Shown one piece after another: positions 50,319 through 60,781 of a stretch of DNA of 64,000 bases (positions are counted from its first letter, which is position 1; every line of letters begins with the position of its first letter). The stretch comes from Alphaproteobacteria bacterium (GTDB taxonomy: Bacteria > Myxococcota_A > UBA796 > UBA2385). The position numbers were made by a program, and so were the translations under genes. Below the pieces are notes generated by a model, which saw only the letters and a program-made list of their open reading frames with translations, searched no databases and was not told the origin of the DNA. The DNA lies in the NCBI GenBank assembly GCA_020632755.1, contig JACKEY010000015.1, positions 1 to 64,000 on the forward strand. Direction: 5' to 3'.

Positions 50319-52465
50319 TACTGGGCCTTCGGGCGCTGCAGGGCGAAGGCCGGGGTCAGGGCGCCCGCGGCGACGGCGCGGCCGTAGCTGGCCTTGGCGT
50401 CGTCCTTGCCGACGGCTTCCTGGGCGATGGCCAGGGACAGCCACGCCTGGGGCGAGGTCGGGTCCAGCTGGACGGCCTTCTCGGCGATCTTGATGCCCTG
50501 GCCGGCGCGACCGGTCTCGACCAGGAAGCGCGCCCAGGCCGCGTTGACGAAGGCGTCGTTGGGGGCCATGCGCAGGGCGTCCTGGAACACCGGGTCGCCG
50601 TCGCGCACGATGAACTGGGGGTCCTTGCCGGCGAGCTTCGCGGCCACGGCCACGCCGTAGTACGCGGACAGCACGTCGGGGCGCTGGGTGGCCCACTTGC
50701 GGGCGGCTTCCAGGGCGTCGTCGGGGCCGACGGCGCGAGCCATGTCGCGGACCCACATGCCCGTGGTGGTCAGGGCGGTGGGGTCGGTCTCGAGCGCCCG
50801 CATGTAGTTGGCCGAGGCGCCTTCCCAGTCGTTCTGCATCGCGAAGACATGGCCCAGGGCCGACTTGGCGTTGCTCACGCCGCCCAGCGTCAGGTGGTCG
50901 ACCATGCGCAGCGGGCCGTGGGCCGCTTCCAGCTTGTCGGCGAGCACCAGCTCGGCGCCGTAGACGCTGGCCAGGCTGGGGTCCAGGTCCAGGTGGGCCG
51001 TGTAGATCTCGGCGACCTTGTCGCTGTCGCCCTTGGCGAACCAGGCCGCGGCGAGCTGGCCGTCGGCCACGTGGCAGGCGTCGGGCTGGGGCCGGACGGT
51101 GGCGGCGTCCTGCTCTTCTTCCTTCAGCTTGTCGAAGGCCTTCTGGGCGTCGAGGCGCTCGTAGGCTTCCATGTCCCACCAGCCGTGGTACTGCTCGCTG
51201 GCCTTGGTCAGGCTGGCGATGGCGCCGTCGATGTCGCCGGTCGACGCCTGCAGCCCGCCGAAGGACATCCAGTTGGTGCAGTCCCGGGCGTTGGTCGGGT
51301 CGTCGGTGATGGTCTTCCAGGTGGCCAGGGCGCCGGCGGTGTCGCCGTTGCGCAGCTGGACCTTGGCGACGCTGGCGTACTGGGCCGCGCACTTCTCGGC
51401 GGGCGGCGGCGCGTCGGCGTCTTCGGTCGGGGCCTCGTCGCCTTCGGGCGGGGCCAGGCACTTGTCCAGGTCGCTCTTCGCGGCGGCCAGCGAGCGCTCG
51501 CGGGGGTCCTTGCGCTTCTGGTCGGCGGCCACGGCCAGGGCGATGGTGCCGGCGGGGTCGACGGCGATGTCGACATCGGTCAGGGAGGTGGCGCCGATCA
51601 TGCCCATGCGGACGGGGTTCTCGACGTCCAGCACGCGGAAGCCGGACTCGACCAGGACCCAGTCGCTGCCCAGGTCCACGCCGCCCAGGGCGATGGACTG
51701 CCACTGGATGTCGCGGTCCCCGACCTCGACCAGGGGGGCCTCGGGCAGCTCGACCTGGTTGCTCACGGCGTTCATGCCGCCCAGGGACAGGGCGAGCTTC
51801 AGGTCCTGGCCACCGACGTTGCCGTCGATCAGGTAGGGCAGGGGAGTGGTCCAGCCCTTGTCCTTGCCGTACTGGACCTTCTCGGCCGCCATGCGGGTGA
51901 AGGACAGCTGCGTGCCGCCGACGGCGCTCAGCAGGGCGCTGGCCTGGTCGGCGGGGGCGAAGTGCACGGTACCGTTCGAGGGCCGCACGGCCCAGGCCAC
52001 ACCCAGCTGGGCCAGGTTCACGCCGATCGCGTCGTCGAGGTCGTCGAGGTCGGCCACGTCGGCCGGGTTGGTCTCGACGATGACCATCGGCAGGTTCTTG
52101 ATGACGATCTGCCGCTCGGCGCCGAGCCACAGCTGCGGCATCAGGACGTACTCGACCTGCTGGCCGTTGAGCTTGAGCTTCTTGACCTTCAGCTCGAGCT
52201 TCTCGGCCACGCCGCGGGTCACCGCGCTGATCTCGCTGGTGGTGGACAGGTGGATGCCGACCGCGTTGGCGTCTTCGTCTTCGCTCGTGTAGCCCAGCAC
52301 GAAGTCCAGGGGCCCGTTGCCCATGGTGTTGCCGAACAGGGCGAGCTCGACCGCGCCGGACAGTTCCACGGCTTCCGGAGCCGCGGTGATCTTGTCGGTC
52401 GGGGCGGCCAGAGCGGCCGAAGAGAGCGCGAGGGAGGCGATGATCGCAGCGGGGAGCATGCGCAT
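50318..52465 (-). CDS. Secreted TPR protein with degenerate retropepsin-like domains
   Basis: A 715-residue protein with a signal peptide (ATG 52465; cleavage near SAALA). Residues 30-320 hold two similar beta-rich units that read like retropepsin folds. Where an aspartic protease has DTG or DTGA they show IHLSTTSEISAV and LALSLGGMNAVS, so the catalytic Asp is Ser in both. Each unit ends in a strand resembling GxDxL. From about 360 to 700 there are helical TPR-like pairs, for example ALGHVFAMQNDWEGASANYMRALETDPT, which usually bind proteins. A periplasmic binding or scaffold role fits better than proteolysis. The retropepsin match is by reading only. Confidence 0.72.
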   Translation of the reverse strand: MRMLPAAIIASLALSSAALAAPTDKITAAPEAVELSGAVELALFGNTMGNGPLDFVLGYTSEDEDANAVGIHLSTTSEISAVTRGVAEKLELKVKKLKLNGQQVEYVLMPQLWLGAERQIVIKNLPMVIVETNPADVADLDDLDDAIGVNLAQLGVAWAVRPSNGTVHFAPADQASALLSAVGGTQLSFTRMAAEKVQYGKDKGWTTPLPYLIDGNVGGQDLKLALSLGGMNAVSNQVELPEAPLVEVGDRDIQWQSIALGGVDLGSDWVLVESGFRVLDVENPVRMGMIGATSLTDVDIAVDPAGTIALAVAADQKRKDPRERSLAAAKSDLDKCLAPPEGDEAPTEDADAPPPAEKCAAQYASVAKVQLRNGDTAGALATWKTITDDPTNARDCTNWMSFGGLQASTGDIDGAIASLTKASEQYHGWWDMEAYERLDAQKAFDKLKEEEQDAATVRPQPDACHVADGQLAAAWFAKGDSDKVAEIYTAHLDLDPSLASVYGAELVLADKLEAAHGPLRMVDHLTLGGVSNAKSALGHVFAMQNDWEGASANYMRALETDPTALTTTGMWVRDMARAVGPDDALEAARKWATQRPDVLSAYYGVAVAAKLAGKDPQFIVRDGDPVFQDALRMAPNDAFVNAAWARFLVETGRAGQGIKIAEKAVQLDPTSPQAWLSLAIAQEAVGKDDAKASYGRAVAAGALTPAFALQRPKAQ

Positions 52466-52660
52466 GGCAGGTGTCCTCTGGAAGCGGAGCGAGCGCGGCG
52501 TGTAACGCCCGTCCCCCGGGGTCGCCATGATCGGGGACCGAGGGGCGGGGAGGGCTCCTTGCCCGGGGGAGGGGCCTTGGATACCGCGGGGCCCTCCGGC
52601 GAGCGGGGGGCTGGCCGAGGGGGCCCGCCCACGCTGGTGTGCCGGGGAACAGGAGTGTTC

Positions 52661-53929
52661 ATGCCCGCCATCTTCGAGGTCCAGTCCCGCTCCATCCTCG
52701 ACAGCCGAGGCAACCCCACGGTCGAGGTCGAGATCGTCACCGAAGACGGCGTGGTCGGCCGCGCGGCCGTGCCCTCGGGCGCCTCCACCGGCGAGCACGA
52801 AGCCGTCGAGCTCCGCGACGGCGGCCCCGGCTACATGGGCAAGGGCGTGACCACGGCGGTCAAGAACGTCGTCGACACCATCAGCCCGCACCTCATCGGC
52901 CTCGACGTGCGCGATCAGCGCGAGATCGACCAGCTCCTCCTCGACCTCGACGGCAGCAGCAACAAGGGGCGGCTCGGCGCCAACGCGATCCTGGGCGTCT
53001 CCCTGGCCGTGGCCCGCGCGGCCTCCCTCTCCCTCGACCTGCCGCTGTACCGCTACATCGGCGGCGCCTCGGCCCGCACCCTGCCGGTGCCGATGCTCAA
53101 CGTGCTCAACGGCGGCGCCCACGCCGACAACAACGTCGACATCCAGGAATTCATGCTGGCCCCGGCGGGCTTCGACACCTTCGGCGAAGCGCTGCGGGCC
53201 GGCGTCGAGTGCTACCACCACCTCAAGAAGGTCTGCCACGCCCGCGGCCTGTCCACCGCCGTCGGCGACGAGGGCGGCTTCGCGCCGAACCTGTCCAGCA
53301 ACGAAGCGGCGCTGGAGCTCCTGGCCGAAGCGGTCGAGAAGGCCGGCTACCGGCTGGGCGAGCAGGTCTTCCTGGCGCTGGACGTGGCCGCCAGCGAGTT
53401 CTGCAAGGACGGCGCCTACACCTTCGAGGGCCAGCCCCGCGACGCGGCGTGGATGGTCGAGTACTACGCCGGCCTGGTCGGCAAGTACCCGCTCTACAGC
53501 ATCGAGGACGGCCTGGACGAGAACGACTGGGATGGCTGGAAGGCCCTGACGACGGCGCTCGGCGGCAAGGTGCAGCTGGTCGGCGACGACCTGTTCGTCA
53601 CCAACGTGCAGCGCCTGCGCCGCGGCATCGACCAGGGCGTCGGCAACAGCATCCTGGTCAAGGTCAACCAGATCGGCAGCCTGTCCGAGACCCTCGACGC
53701 CATCGAGCTCGCCCACCGCAACCGCTACACCAGCGTCATCAGCCACCGCTCCGGCGAGACCGAAGACACGACCATCGCCGACCTGGCGGTGGCGACGAAC
53801 GCCGGCCAGATCAAGACCGGCGCCCCGGCCCGCAGCGAGCGCGTGGCCAAGTACAACCAGCTGCTCCGCATCGAAGAAGAGCTCGGCGGCGCCGCGCAGT
53901 TCGCGGGCAAGAGCGTGCTGGCGCGTTGA
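52661..53929 (+). CDS. eno: Enolase
   Basis: A 422-residue glycolytic enzyme converting 2-phosphoglycerate to phosphoenolpyruvate. Hallmarks are LDSRGNPTVEVE, PSGASTGEHEA, GANAILGVSLA, VPMLNVLNGGAHADN, VGDEGGFAP, SIEDGLDENDWDGW, VGDDLFVTN, ILVKVNQIGSLSET and SHRSGETEDT, the signature around the catalytic loop. The length is as expected. The ATG has AGGAG six bases upstream. Monocistronic; divergent from the TPR protein gene, convergent with the acyltransferase gene. Confidence 0.98.
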   Translation: MPAIFEVQSRSILDSRGNPTVEVEIVTEDGVVGRAAVPSGASTGEHEAVELRDGGPGYMGKGVTTAVKNVVDTISPHLIGLDVRDQREIDQLLLDLDGSSNKGRLGANAILGVSLAVARAASLSLDLPLYRYIGGASARTLPVPMLNVLNGGAHADNNVDIQEFMLAPAGFDTFGEALRAGVECYHHLKKVCHARGLSTAVGDEGGFAPNLSSNEAALELLAEAVEKAGYRLGEQVFLALDVAASEFCKDGAYTFEGQPRDAAWMVEYYAGLVGKYPLYSIEDGLDENDWDGWKALTTALGGKVQLVGDDLFVTNVQRLRRGIDQGVGNSILVKVNQIGSLSETLDAIELAHRNRYTSVISHRSGETEDTTIADLAVATNAGQIKTGAPARSERVAKYNQLLRIEEELGGAAQFAGKSVLAR

Positions 53930-53954
53930 GCGCGGGTCCGGGGCCGCTCAGCGC
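53923..53954. terminator. 10-bp hairpin containing both stop codons
   Basis: GCGTTGAGCG (53923-53932) pairs with CGCTCAGCGC (53945-53954), nine Watson-Crick pairs and one G-U, around a 12-base loop. The eno TGA and the opposing TGA lie opposite each other. Confidence 0.6.
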
Positions 53955-54718
53955 CGGCTGAGCAGCTCGTCCATCACGGCGCAGGCCCGGGCGTGCAGCG
54001 CGGCGACCTGCTCGTCCTCGCGCTCGGGGTCCCAGGGGGGTGGCACCAGGGGCGGGGCCACGTGGTGCACCAGCGGGACGGGGCGCGGGATCATGGTCGG
54101 TCCCAGGCCCCGGACCATCGGCACCGGGATCTTGAGCCGCTTGTAGGCCAGGGCCGTCAGCTTGCTTGGGTAGACCTCGAAGATCTCGTCGGCGCGCGGG
54201 CAGGCGGAGATCACCATCGGCGTGCCGGTGCGCAGGGCCAGCCGGACGAAGCCGCGCCGCCGCTGCCAGCGGTGCTGGTAGCGCTCGGTCCGCGGGCGCA
54301 GCGACTCGCGCATGCCGCCGGGGGCGACCGCGACCAGGTTCTCGGCTTCGAGCAGCTCCTGGCCGGCCTCGGGGCTGGCGGGCACGATGCCGACGCCCCG
54401 CCAGAAGCGCTCGGTGCGGCCGAACATGAACAGCTTGTCGTCGCCGAGCGCCCGGGTGACCCGCCCCGTGCGCGCGTAGATCTCCATGCCCAGCAGGAAA
54501 CCGTCGTAGGTCGCCAGCGTGTGGTGGGCGACCAGCATGGTCCGGCCGCTGGCCGGCAGGTGCTCCATGCCCTCGACCCGGTAGCGGTGCCACAGGCGCA
54601 GCGGGGTCAGCACGTCGAGGAAGGTCTGCAGGGCGCCTTCGTCGGCGTAGTCGGGCAGATCGGCGGTCGCCAGCGCGGTCGGCTGGCCCAGGCCCTGGCG
54701 CACGAGCTCGCGGATCAC
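53948..54718 (-). CDS. Lysophospholipid acyltransferase family protein
   Basis: A 256-residue acyltransferase of the MGAT-like LPLAT group. The catalytic site is AHHTLATYDGFLLG (His and Asp), followed by RVTRALGDDKLFMFG, AVAPGGMRES (phosphate-binding Gly stretch) and GTPMVISACPRADE. Such enzymes add an acyl chain to a lysolipid or alcohol. The GTG start at 54718 overlaps the stop of the upstream gene (GTGA). No membrane helix is obvious, so it probably associates with the inner membrane peripherally. Confidence 0.82.
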   Translation of the reverse strand: MIRELVRQGLGQPTALATADLPDYADEGALQTFLDVLTPLRLWHRYRVEGMEHLPASGRTMLVAHHTLATYDGFLLGMEIYARTGRVTRALGDDKLFMFGRTERFWRGVGIVPASPEAGQELLEAENLVAVAPGGMRESLRPRTERYQHRWQRRRGFVRLALRTGTPMVISACPRADEIFEVYPSKLTALAYKRLKIPVPMVRGLGPTMIPRPVPLVHHVAPPLVPPPWDPEREDEQVAALHARACAVMDELLSRR

Positions 54719-55173
54719 TCGAAGGCCTCGACCAGCACGACCTTCTCGTCGAGCTCGTAGCCGGCCTCGATCAGCGCCTCGCGCACGGCCGGCCCGACGA
54801 TGGCCCCGGGCGGCCGGGCCAGGCCCTCGACCACCACGTCTTCGAGCCCGAGCAGATCGTCGGGGGCGGTGCGGGTACGCACGATGACCTCGACGTAGCG
54901 CCCGGTGGTGTCGCCCTTCTCCATCAGCGGGAACAGGTACCAGGCGGCCCCGCTCTCGGCCCGCTGGGTCAGGCGCACGGTGTAGTGGGCCGTGCCCGAG
55001 ATGCGCACGCCGCGGTTGTCGTAGTCGACGTCCTGGACCGACACGTCGACCACGCGGGGCTGGAAGCCCGGGGGCGCGCCGTGGTCCCACCAGTACAGTC
55101 CGGTGGCCGCGGTGCTGACCAGCAGGAAGGGGCCGAGGACGACCAGGAGCAGCTTCTTGGTGGAGGCCTGCAA
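54715..55173 (-). CDS. Membrane-anchored protein of unknown function
   Basis: A 152-residue protein with one N-terminal helix (about 6-28) and a soluble beta-rich domain (ISGTAHYTVRLTQ, RYVEVIVRTRTAPDD). The best start is TTG 55173; the ribosome site is weak, so the start is uncertain. Coupled to the acyltransferase that follows (GTGA). No family recognised; it may help present or anchor the acyltransferase. Confidence 0.65.
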   Translation of the reverse strand: MQASTKKLLLVVLGPFLLVSTAATGLYWWDHGAPPGFQPRVVDVSVQDVDYDNRGVRISGTAHYTVRLTQRAESGAAWYLFPLMEKGDTTGRYVEVIVRTRTAPDDLLGLEDVVVEGLARPPGAIVGPAVREALIEAGYELDEKVVLVEAFE

Positions 55174-55265
55174 GGCGGGGGGACCTGTCGGGGGGGAGGA
55201 GGGGGCACACTAGCTGTCCCTGTGGCACACTGCCAGCCGTCCGGTTCCCACCTGCTGGAGGCACC

Positions 55266-55754
55266 ATGCTGCTCCCTCTCGTCATCCTCGGCCTGGCCTG
55301 CACCGACGGGTCCGATCCCACCTTCGGCAGCGGCGGCAGCGCCAGCTCGACCGACGGCGGCGGTGACGAAGACAGCGGCGGCGGCGACGACGGCGGCGCC
55401 TACGACGGCGTGTCGCCGCAGATCACGTCGATGACGGCGGAGTTCTACTCGCCGCCCAACCTGGCCCGGGTCATCGAGGTCTACGTCTGGTGGGAAGACC
55501 CCCAGGACGACGTCGACGGCGGCAAGGTCGTGCTGTCGGTCGAGAGCAGCAGCGGCGACAGCCTGGACACGACCCTGGCCATCGAGGGGCCCGAAGCCCG
55601 GCTGGACGACGGCGTGGACGGCTCGCCCGTGTGGTTCTGGCTGTCCGGCGAAGGCGGCGGCGCCATCGACAACTCGCAGTCCTACGAGCTGACCGTGAAG
55701 CTCAAGGACACGGCGGGCAACCTGTCGGACCCGGCCAGCATCACCGTCGAGTGA
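55266..55754 (+). CDS. Small lipoprotein
   Basis: A 162-residue lipoprotein with lipobox GLAC (Cys12), a Gly/Ser/Asp linker, and one immunoglobulin-like beta-sandwich domain (VIEVYVWWEDPQDDVDG, YELTVKLKDTAGNLSDP). GGAGG precedes the ATG. No catalytic motif. Probably surface-exposed; function unknown. It lies 25 bases upstream of the oxoprolinase-like gene. Confidence 0.75.
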   Translation: MLLPLVILGLACTDGSDPTFGSGGSASSTDGGGDEDSGGGDDGGAYDGVSPQITSMTAEFYSPPNLARVIEVYVWWEDPQDDVDGGKVVLSVESSSGDSLDTTLAIEGPEARLDDGVDGSPVWFWLSGEGGGAIDNSQSYELTVKLKDTAGNLSDPASITVE

Positions 55755-55779
55755 GGCGCCGGCCGCCGGGGGCTGCGAC

Positions 55780-58700
55780 GTGACGGACGCGCGCGCCGCC
55801 TGGATGGATCAAGGCGGGACCTTCACCGACCTCGTGCACGTCGCCGCCGACGGGTCGGTGCGCGTGGACAAGGTGCTGTCGGCCTGGGCCGATCTCACGG
55901 TGCCGCCGCAGGTGGCGGCGCGGCGCGGGACGACCGTGGCCACGAACGCGCTGCTCGAGCGGCGGGGCGCGCCGGTGCTGCTGCTGACGACCGCGGGCTT
56001 CGGCGATGCCCCGTGGATCGGGGACCAGGTGCGGCCGCGGCTGTTCGGGCTGCGGCAGGACCCGCCCCGCCCGCTCTGCGCGGCGGTGGTCGAGGTCGAG
56101 GGGCGGATCGGCACGGGTCCGGGGGAGGGGCCGGCGACCCTGCTGCGGCCGCATCGGGTGGACGAGGAGGCGCTGGCCCGCCACCGCGCCGCGGGCATCG
56201 AGGCGGTGGCCGTGGTGCTGGTCCACGGGCCGCTGCTGCCGGAGGAGGAGCGGGCGCTCGGCCGGGCCTGTCGGGCGGCGGGCTTCCGCCACGTCAGCCT
56301 GGGGCACGAGGTCGCGCCGTCGCGGGGCTTCCTGGCGCGGCTGCACACGACCCTGGCCGACGCGGCGCTGACCCCGCTGCTGCCGCGGCTGCCGGGGCAC
56401 TGGATGCGCTCGGACGGGGGCCTGGCGGCGGTGGACGTGGCGGGGCACGGCCCGGAGTGGCGCGGCGCCCAAGCCGTGCTGTCGGGGCCCGCCGGCGGGG
56501 TGGTCGCGACGGCGGTCCTGGCGCGGCAGGCCGCAGTCGGCCCGGTGTTCGGCTTCGACATGGGCGGCACGTCGACCGACGTGAGCCGGGTCGTCGACGG
56601 CGTGCCGCGGCGCGACCACGTGTCCGTCGACGGGCTGCGGCTGCGGGTCCCGGCCGTGCGCATCGACACGGTCGCCGCCGGCGGCGGCAGCGTGCTGTCC
56701 GTGCAGGGCGGCGTCTACCGCGTGGGCCCCAGCAGCGCGGGCGCCGATCCCGGGCCGGCCTGCTACGGCCGGGGCGGGCCCGCTGCGGTGACCGACTGCG
56801 AGGCGGTCCTGGGCCGCCTGCCGGGTTTTCCCCCCATCGCGGGCCCGACCCGCGACCAGCCGCTCGACGTGGATGCGGCCCGCGCGGCCCTGCAGGCGCT
56901 GGACCCTGCGCGGCCGGTCGAGGAGATCGCCCGCGGCTTCCTGGCCGTCGCCACCGAGACCATGGCGCGGGCGGTGCGCGGGCTGGCCGCCGGCCAGGGG
57001 GCGGATCCCGCGGCCCACGCGCTGGTCGCCTTCGGGGGCGCCGGCCCGGGCCACGCCTGTCGCGTCGCCCGGGCGCTGGGCATCTCGCGGGTGCTGGTGC
57101 CCCACCTGGCCGGCGTCTTCTCGGCCGTAGGCATCGGGCTGGCGCGGCCCCGGATCGAGCGGGTGGCGCCCGTGCAGACCACCGTGGCCGCCGCCTGCGC
57201 CGCGGCGGGGGCCGACCTGGACCGCGCGCTGCGGGCGGCCGGGGACCCGGGCGCGTGGCGGCGTCGCTTCGTCGTCGCCCTGCGCCACGTCGGCCGGTCC
57301 ACGCTCATCGAGGTCGAGGTCGGCGCCGACGGCGGGACCGAGGCCGAGCGTGCGGCCGCCTTCCACCAGGCCCACGCCCGTCGGTTCGGCTTCGCCCGGC
57401 CCGAGCTCTCGGTCGAGGCGGTCGAGGTGCGCGCCTCCGCCGAGCCGATCGATGACGACCGCCGCCTGCCGGGGCTGCCCGCCCTCCCGGACCTCCCCGC
57501 CTCCTCCACTCCCGCCTGCTTCTCGGCCTGGGGCCCCGTGCCCCTCCTCCGCCCCGACGCCGCCGACGGGCGGCTGGGCCCGCTCATCGTGCAGGGGGCC
57601 GGCGCCACCGTCGTCGTCGAGTCCGGCTGGCAGGTCCGCTGCTGCGACGGCTGGCTGGAGCTGGTCGACCGCGGGGCGCCGCCGGTCGGGCTCTCGACCG
57701 CCTTCCACCCGGTGCACACGGCGGTGCTCGGTGCCCGGGTCATGGCCGTCGCCGAGCAGATGGGCGAGCGGCTGGCCCGGCTGTCGCGCTCGGTCAGCAT
57801 CCGCGAGCGCCACGACTTCTCCTGCGCGGTGTTCGACGCCGACGGGCAGCTGGTCGCCAACGCCCCCCACGTGCCCGTGCACCTCGGCGCCATGGGCCAG
57901 ACCGTGCGCGACCTGCTGGCCGCGCGGGGGGACGCCGTCGGGCCGGGCACGGCCTGGGCGACCAACGACCCCTACGCCGGCGGCTCGCACCTGCCCGACA
58001 TCACGGTCGTGATGCCCGTGTTCGTGGACGGGCGGCGCATCGCGCTGGTCGCCTGCCGCGGCCACCACATCGACGTCGGCGGCAGCCGCCCCGGGTCCAT
58101 GCCGCCGGACGCCCGCCACATCGACGACGAAGGCTTCGTCCTGCGCCACGTGCGGTTGCTGGCGGACGGGGTCTTCGAGCCGCCGGCCGAGCTCTCGCAG
58201 AGCCGGCAGCCCGACGATGTGTTCGCCGATCTGCAGGCCCAGGTCGCCGCCTGCCGCTCGGGCTGCGATGCGGTGGAGGCGCTGGTCCAGGACCTGGGCA
58301 CGCCGGTGTTCCAGGCCCAGCTCGACCACCTGCAGGCGGTGGCCGAGCGGGCCGTGCGGGCGTTGCTGCCGGGGCTCGTGCGGGAGGTCGAGGAGGAGGT
58401 CTGGCTCGATGCCGGCGAGGAGGCGCCCCACCCGCTGCGCGTGGCCCTGTCGCTGACCGGGGAGGGAGGCGTGCTGCGGCTGGACGGCGACGCCCACCCG
58501 GGCAACCTCAACGCCCCCCGCGCCGTCGCCGTTGCCTGCCTGCTCTACGTGTTCCGCTGCCTGGTCGACCGGCACGGCGGCGATCTGCCGCTCAACGAGG
58601 GGGCGCTGCGGCCCTTCCGCATCGAGGTGCAGCCGGGTGGTCTGTTCGACCCGCGCTTCCCGGCCGCGGTGGCCGGCGGCAACGTCGAGACCAGCCAGCG

Positions 58701-59202
58701 CCTGGTCGACGCCCTGCTGTCCTGCCTGGGCGCCCTGGCCGGCAGCCAGGGCACCATGAACAACCTGAGCGTCGGCACCCCGACCGGGGCCTTCTACGAG
58801 ACCATCGGCGGCGGGCTCGGGGCCGGCCCCGACCACGACGGGGCCCACGGGCTGCAGGTGCACATGACCAACACCCGCGGCACCGACGTCGAGGAGCTCG
58901 AGCTGCGCTTCCCGGTGCGGCTGCTGCAGCACGGCCGGCGGCGGGGCAGCGGCGGCGGTGGCGCCTTCGTCGGGGGCGACGGCGTGGTCAAGGAGTGGTG
59001 CTTCCTGGCCCCCGCCGAGGTGTCGCTGCTGGCCGGGCGACGGCGGGTGCCGGCCCCGGGGCTCGGCGCGGGGCGCGAAGGCGCGCCCGGCGTGGATCTC
59101 CGGGACCAGGGCGAAGGCTTCGAGCCGGCCCCCGGGACGTGGACGGCCGCGCCCGGCGATCGCCTGCGCATCGAGACCCCCGGGGGAGGCGGGTCTGGCT
59201 GA
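55780..59202 (+). CDS. Hydantoinase/5-oxoprolinase family protein (HyuA-HyuB fusion)
   Basis: A 1140-residue fusion. The HyuA half (1 to about 620) shows DQGGTFTDLV at the N-terminus (usually DRGGTFTD), GTTVATNALLERRG, GFDMGGTSTDVS, and FGGAGPGHACRVA, the actin-like ATP-binding motifs. The HyuB half (from about 640) has HPVHTAVLGARVMAVAEQMG, SIRERHDFSCAVFD, NDPYAGGSHLPDI and GAFYETIGGG. Family members open 5-oxoproline, hydantoin or related rings with ATP. The glutamine in the first motif, where Arg is usual, is a small oddity. The GTG start gives the correct N-terminus. Substrate unknown. Confidence 0.92.
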   Translation: MTDARAAWMDQGGTFTDLVHVAADGSVRVDKVLSAWADLTVPPQVAARRGTTVATNALLERRGAPVLLLTTAGFGDAPWIGDQVRPRLFGLRQDPPRPLCAAVVEVEGRIGTGPGEGPATLLRPHRVDEEALARHRAAGIEAVAVVLVHGPLLPEEERALGRACRAAGFRHVSLGHEVAPSRGFLARLHTTLADAALTPLLPRLPGHWMRSDGGLAAVDVAGHGPEWRGAQAVLSGPAGGVVATAVLARQAAVGPVFGFDMGGTSTDVSRVVDGVPRRDHVSVDGLRLRVPAVRIDTVAAGGGSVLSVQGGVYRVGPSSAGADPGPACYGRGGPAAVTDCEAVLGRLPGFPPIAGPTRDQPLDVDAARAALQALDPARPVEEIARGFLAVATETMARAVRGLAAGQGADPAAHALVAFGGAGPGHACRVARALGISRVLVPHLAGVFSAVGIGLARPRIERVAPVQTTVAAACAAAGADLDRALRAAGDPGAWRRRFVVALRHVGRSTLIEVEVGADGGTEAERAAAFHQAHARRFGFARPELSVEAVEVRASAEPIDDDRRLPGLPALPDLPASSTPACFSAWGPVPLLRPDAADGRLGPLIVQGAGATVVVESGWQVRCCDGWLELVDRGAPPVGLSTAFHPVHTAVLGARVMAVAEQMGERLARLSRSVSIRERHDFSCAVFDADGQLVANAPHVPVHLGAMGQTVRDLLAARGDAVGPGTAWATNDPYAGGSHLPDITVVMPVFVDGRRIALVACRGHHIDVGGSRPGSMPPDARHIDDEGFVLRHVRLLADGVFEPPAELSQSRQPDDVFADLQAQVAACRSGCDAVEALVQDLGTPVFQAQLDHLQAVAERAVRALLPGLVREVEEEVWLDAGEEAPHPLRVALSLTGEGGVLRLDGDAHPGNLNAPRAVAVACLLYVFRCLVDRHGGDLPLNEGALRPFRIEVQPGGLFDPRFPAAVAGGNVETSQRLVDALLSCLGALAGSQGTMNNLSVGTPTGAFYETIGGGLGAGPDHDGAHGLQVHMTNTRGTDVEELELRFPVRLLQHGRRRGSGGGGAFVGGDGVVKEWCFLAPAEVSLLAGRRRVPAPGLGAGREGAPGVDLRDQGEGFEPAPGTWTAAPGDRLRIETPGGGGSG

Positions 59203-59226
59203 GCCGTCCGTCGGTGGGGTGCCGGC

Positions 59227-59231
<5 letters not shown>
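59198..59231. terminator. Perfect 9-bp hairpin containing both stop codons
   Basis: GCTGAGCCG (59198-59206) and CGGCTCAGC (59223-59231) are perfect complements around a 16-base loop. The oxoprolinase TGA faces the helicase TGA. Confidence 0.6.
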
Positions 59232-60549
<1,318 letters not shown>

Positions 60550-60639
60550 GGGAGGTCCTGGTCGAGAGGAAGCGGCGCGGCGTAGCCCGGGCGGGCCGAT
60601 CGCAGGTGCATCGGCGCGGGATCGTCACGAAGCGCGGGC

Positions 60640-60672
60640 CCTGTCCCGGGGGGTGCCGGAGGGTCGGACAGG
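60640..60672. promoter_or_regulatory. Inverted repeat upstream of the helicase gene
   Basis: CCTGTCC (60640-60646) and GGACAGG (60666-60672) form a seven-base inverted repeat with a 19-base spacer, about 90 bases before the helicase start. Nearby are two GTGCCGGAGG direct repeats. It could be an operator or a leader structure. Confidence 0.3.
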
Positions 60673-60781
60673 TGCCGGAGGAGTTCGTCACCCCCTTCCG
60701 TGATCGCAGGGTGTTGCGCGGGCACGGCCCTGGCAGGACGCCGGGCGCCCCGGGCTCGACCCGGGCGCTGCGAGGTGTGCC

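Noticed and set aside
50236..50330. Mobile element remnant from the GGCGCCTACTGGGCC repeats
   Set aside because: Only two short copies lie between convergent genes, with no target duplication or transposase; they fit a terminator better.
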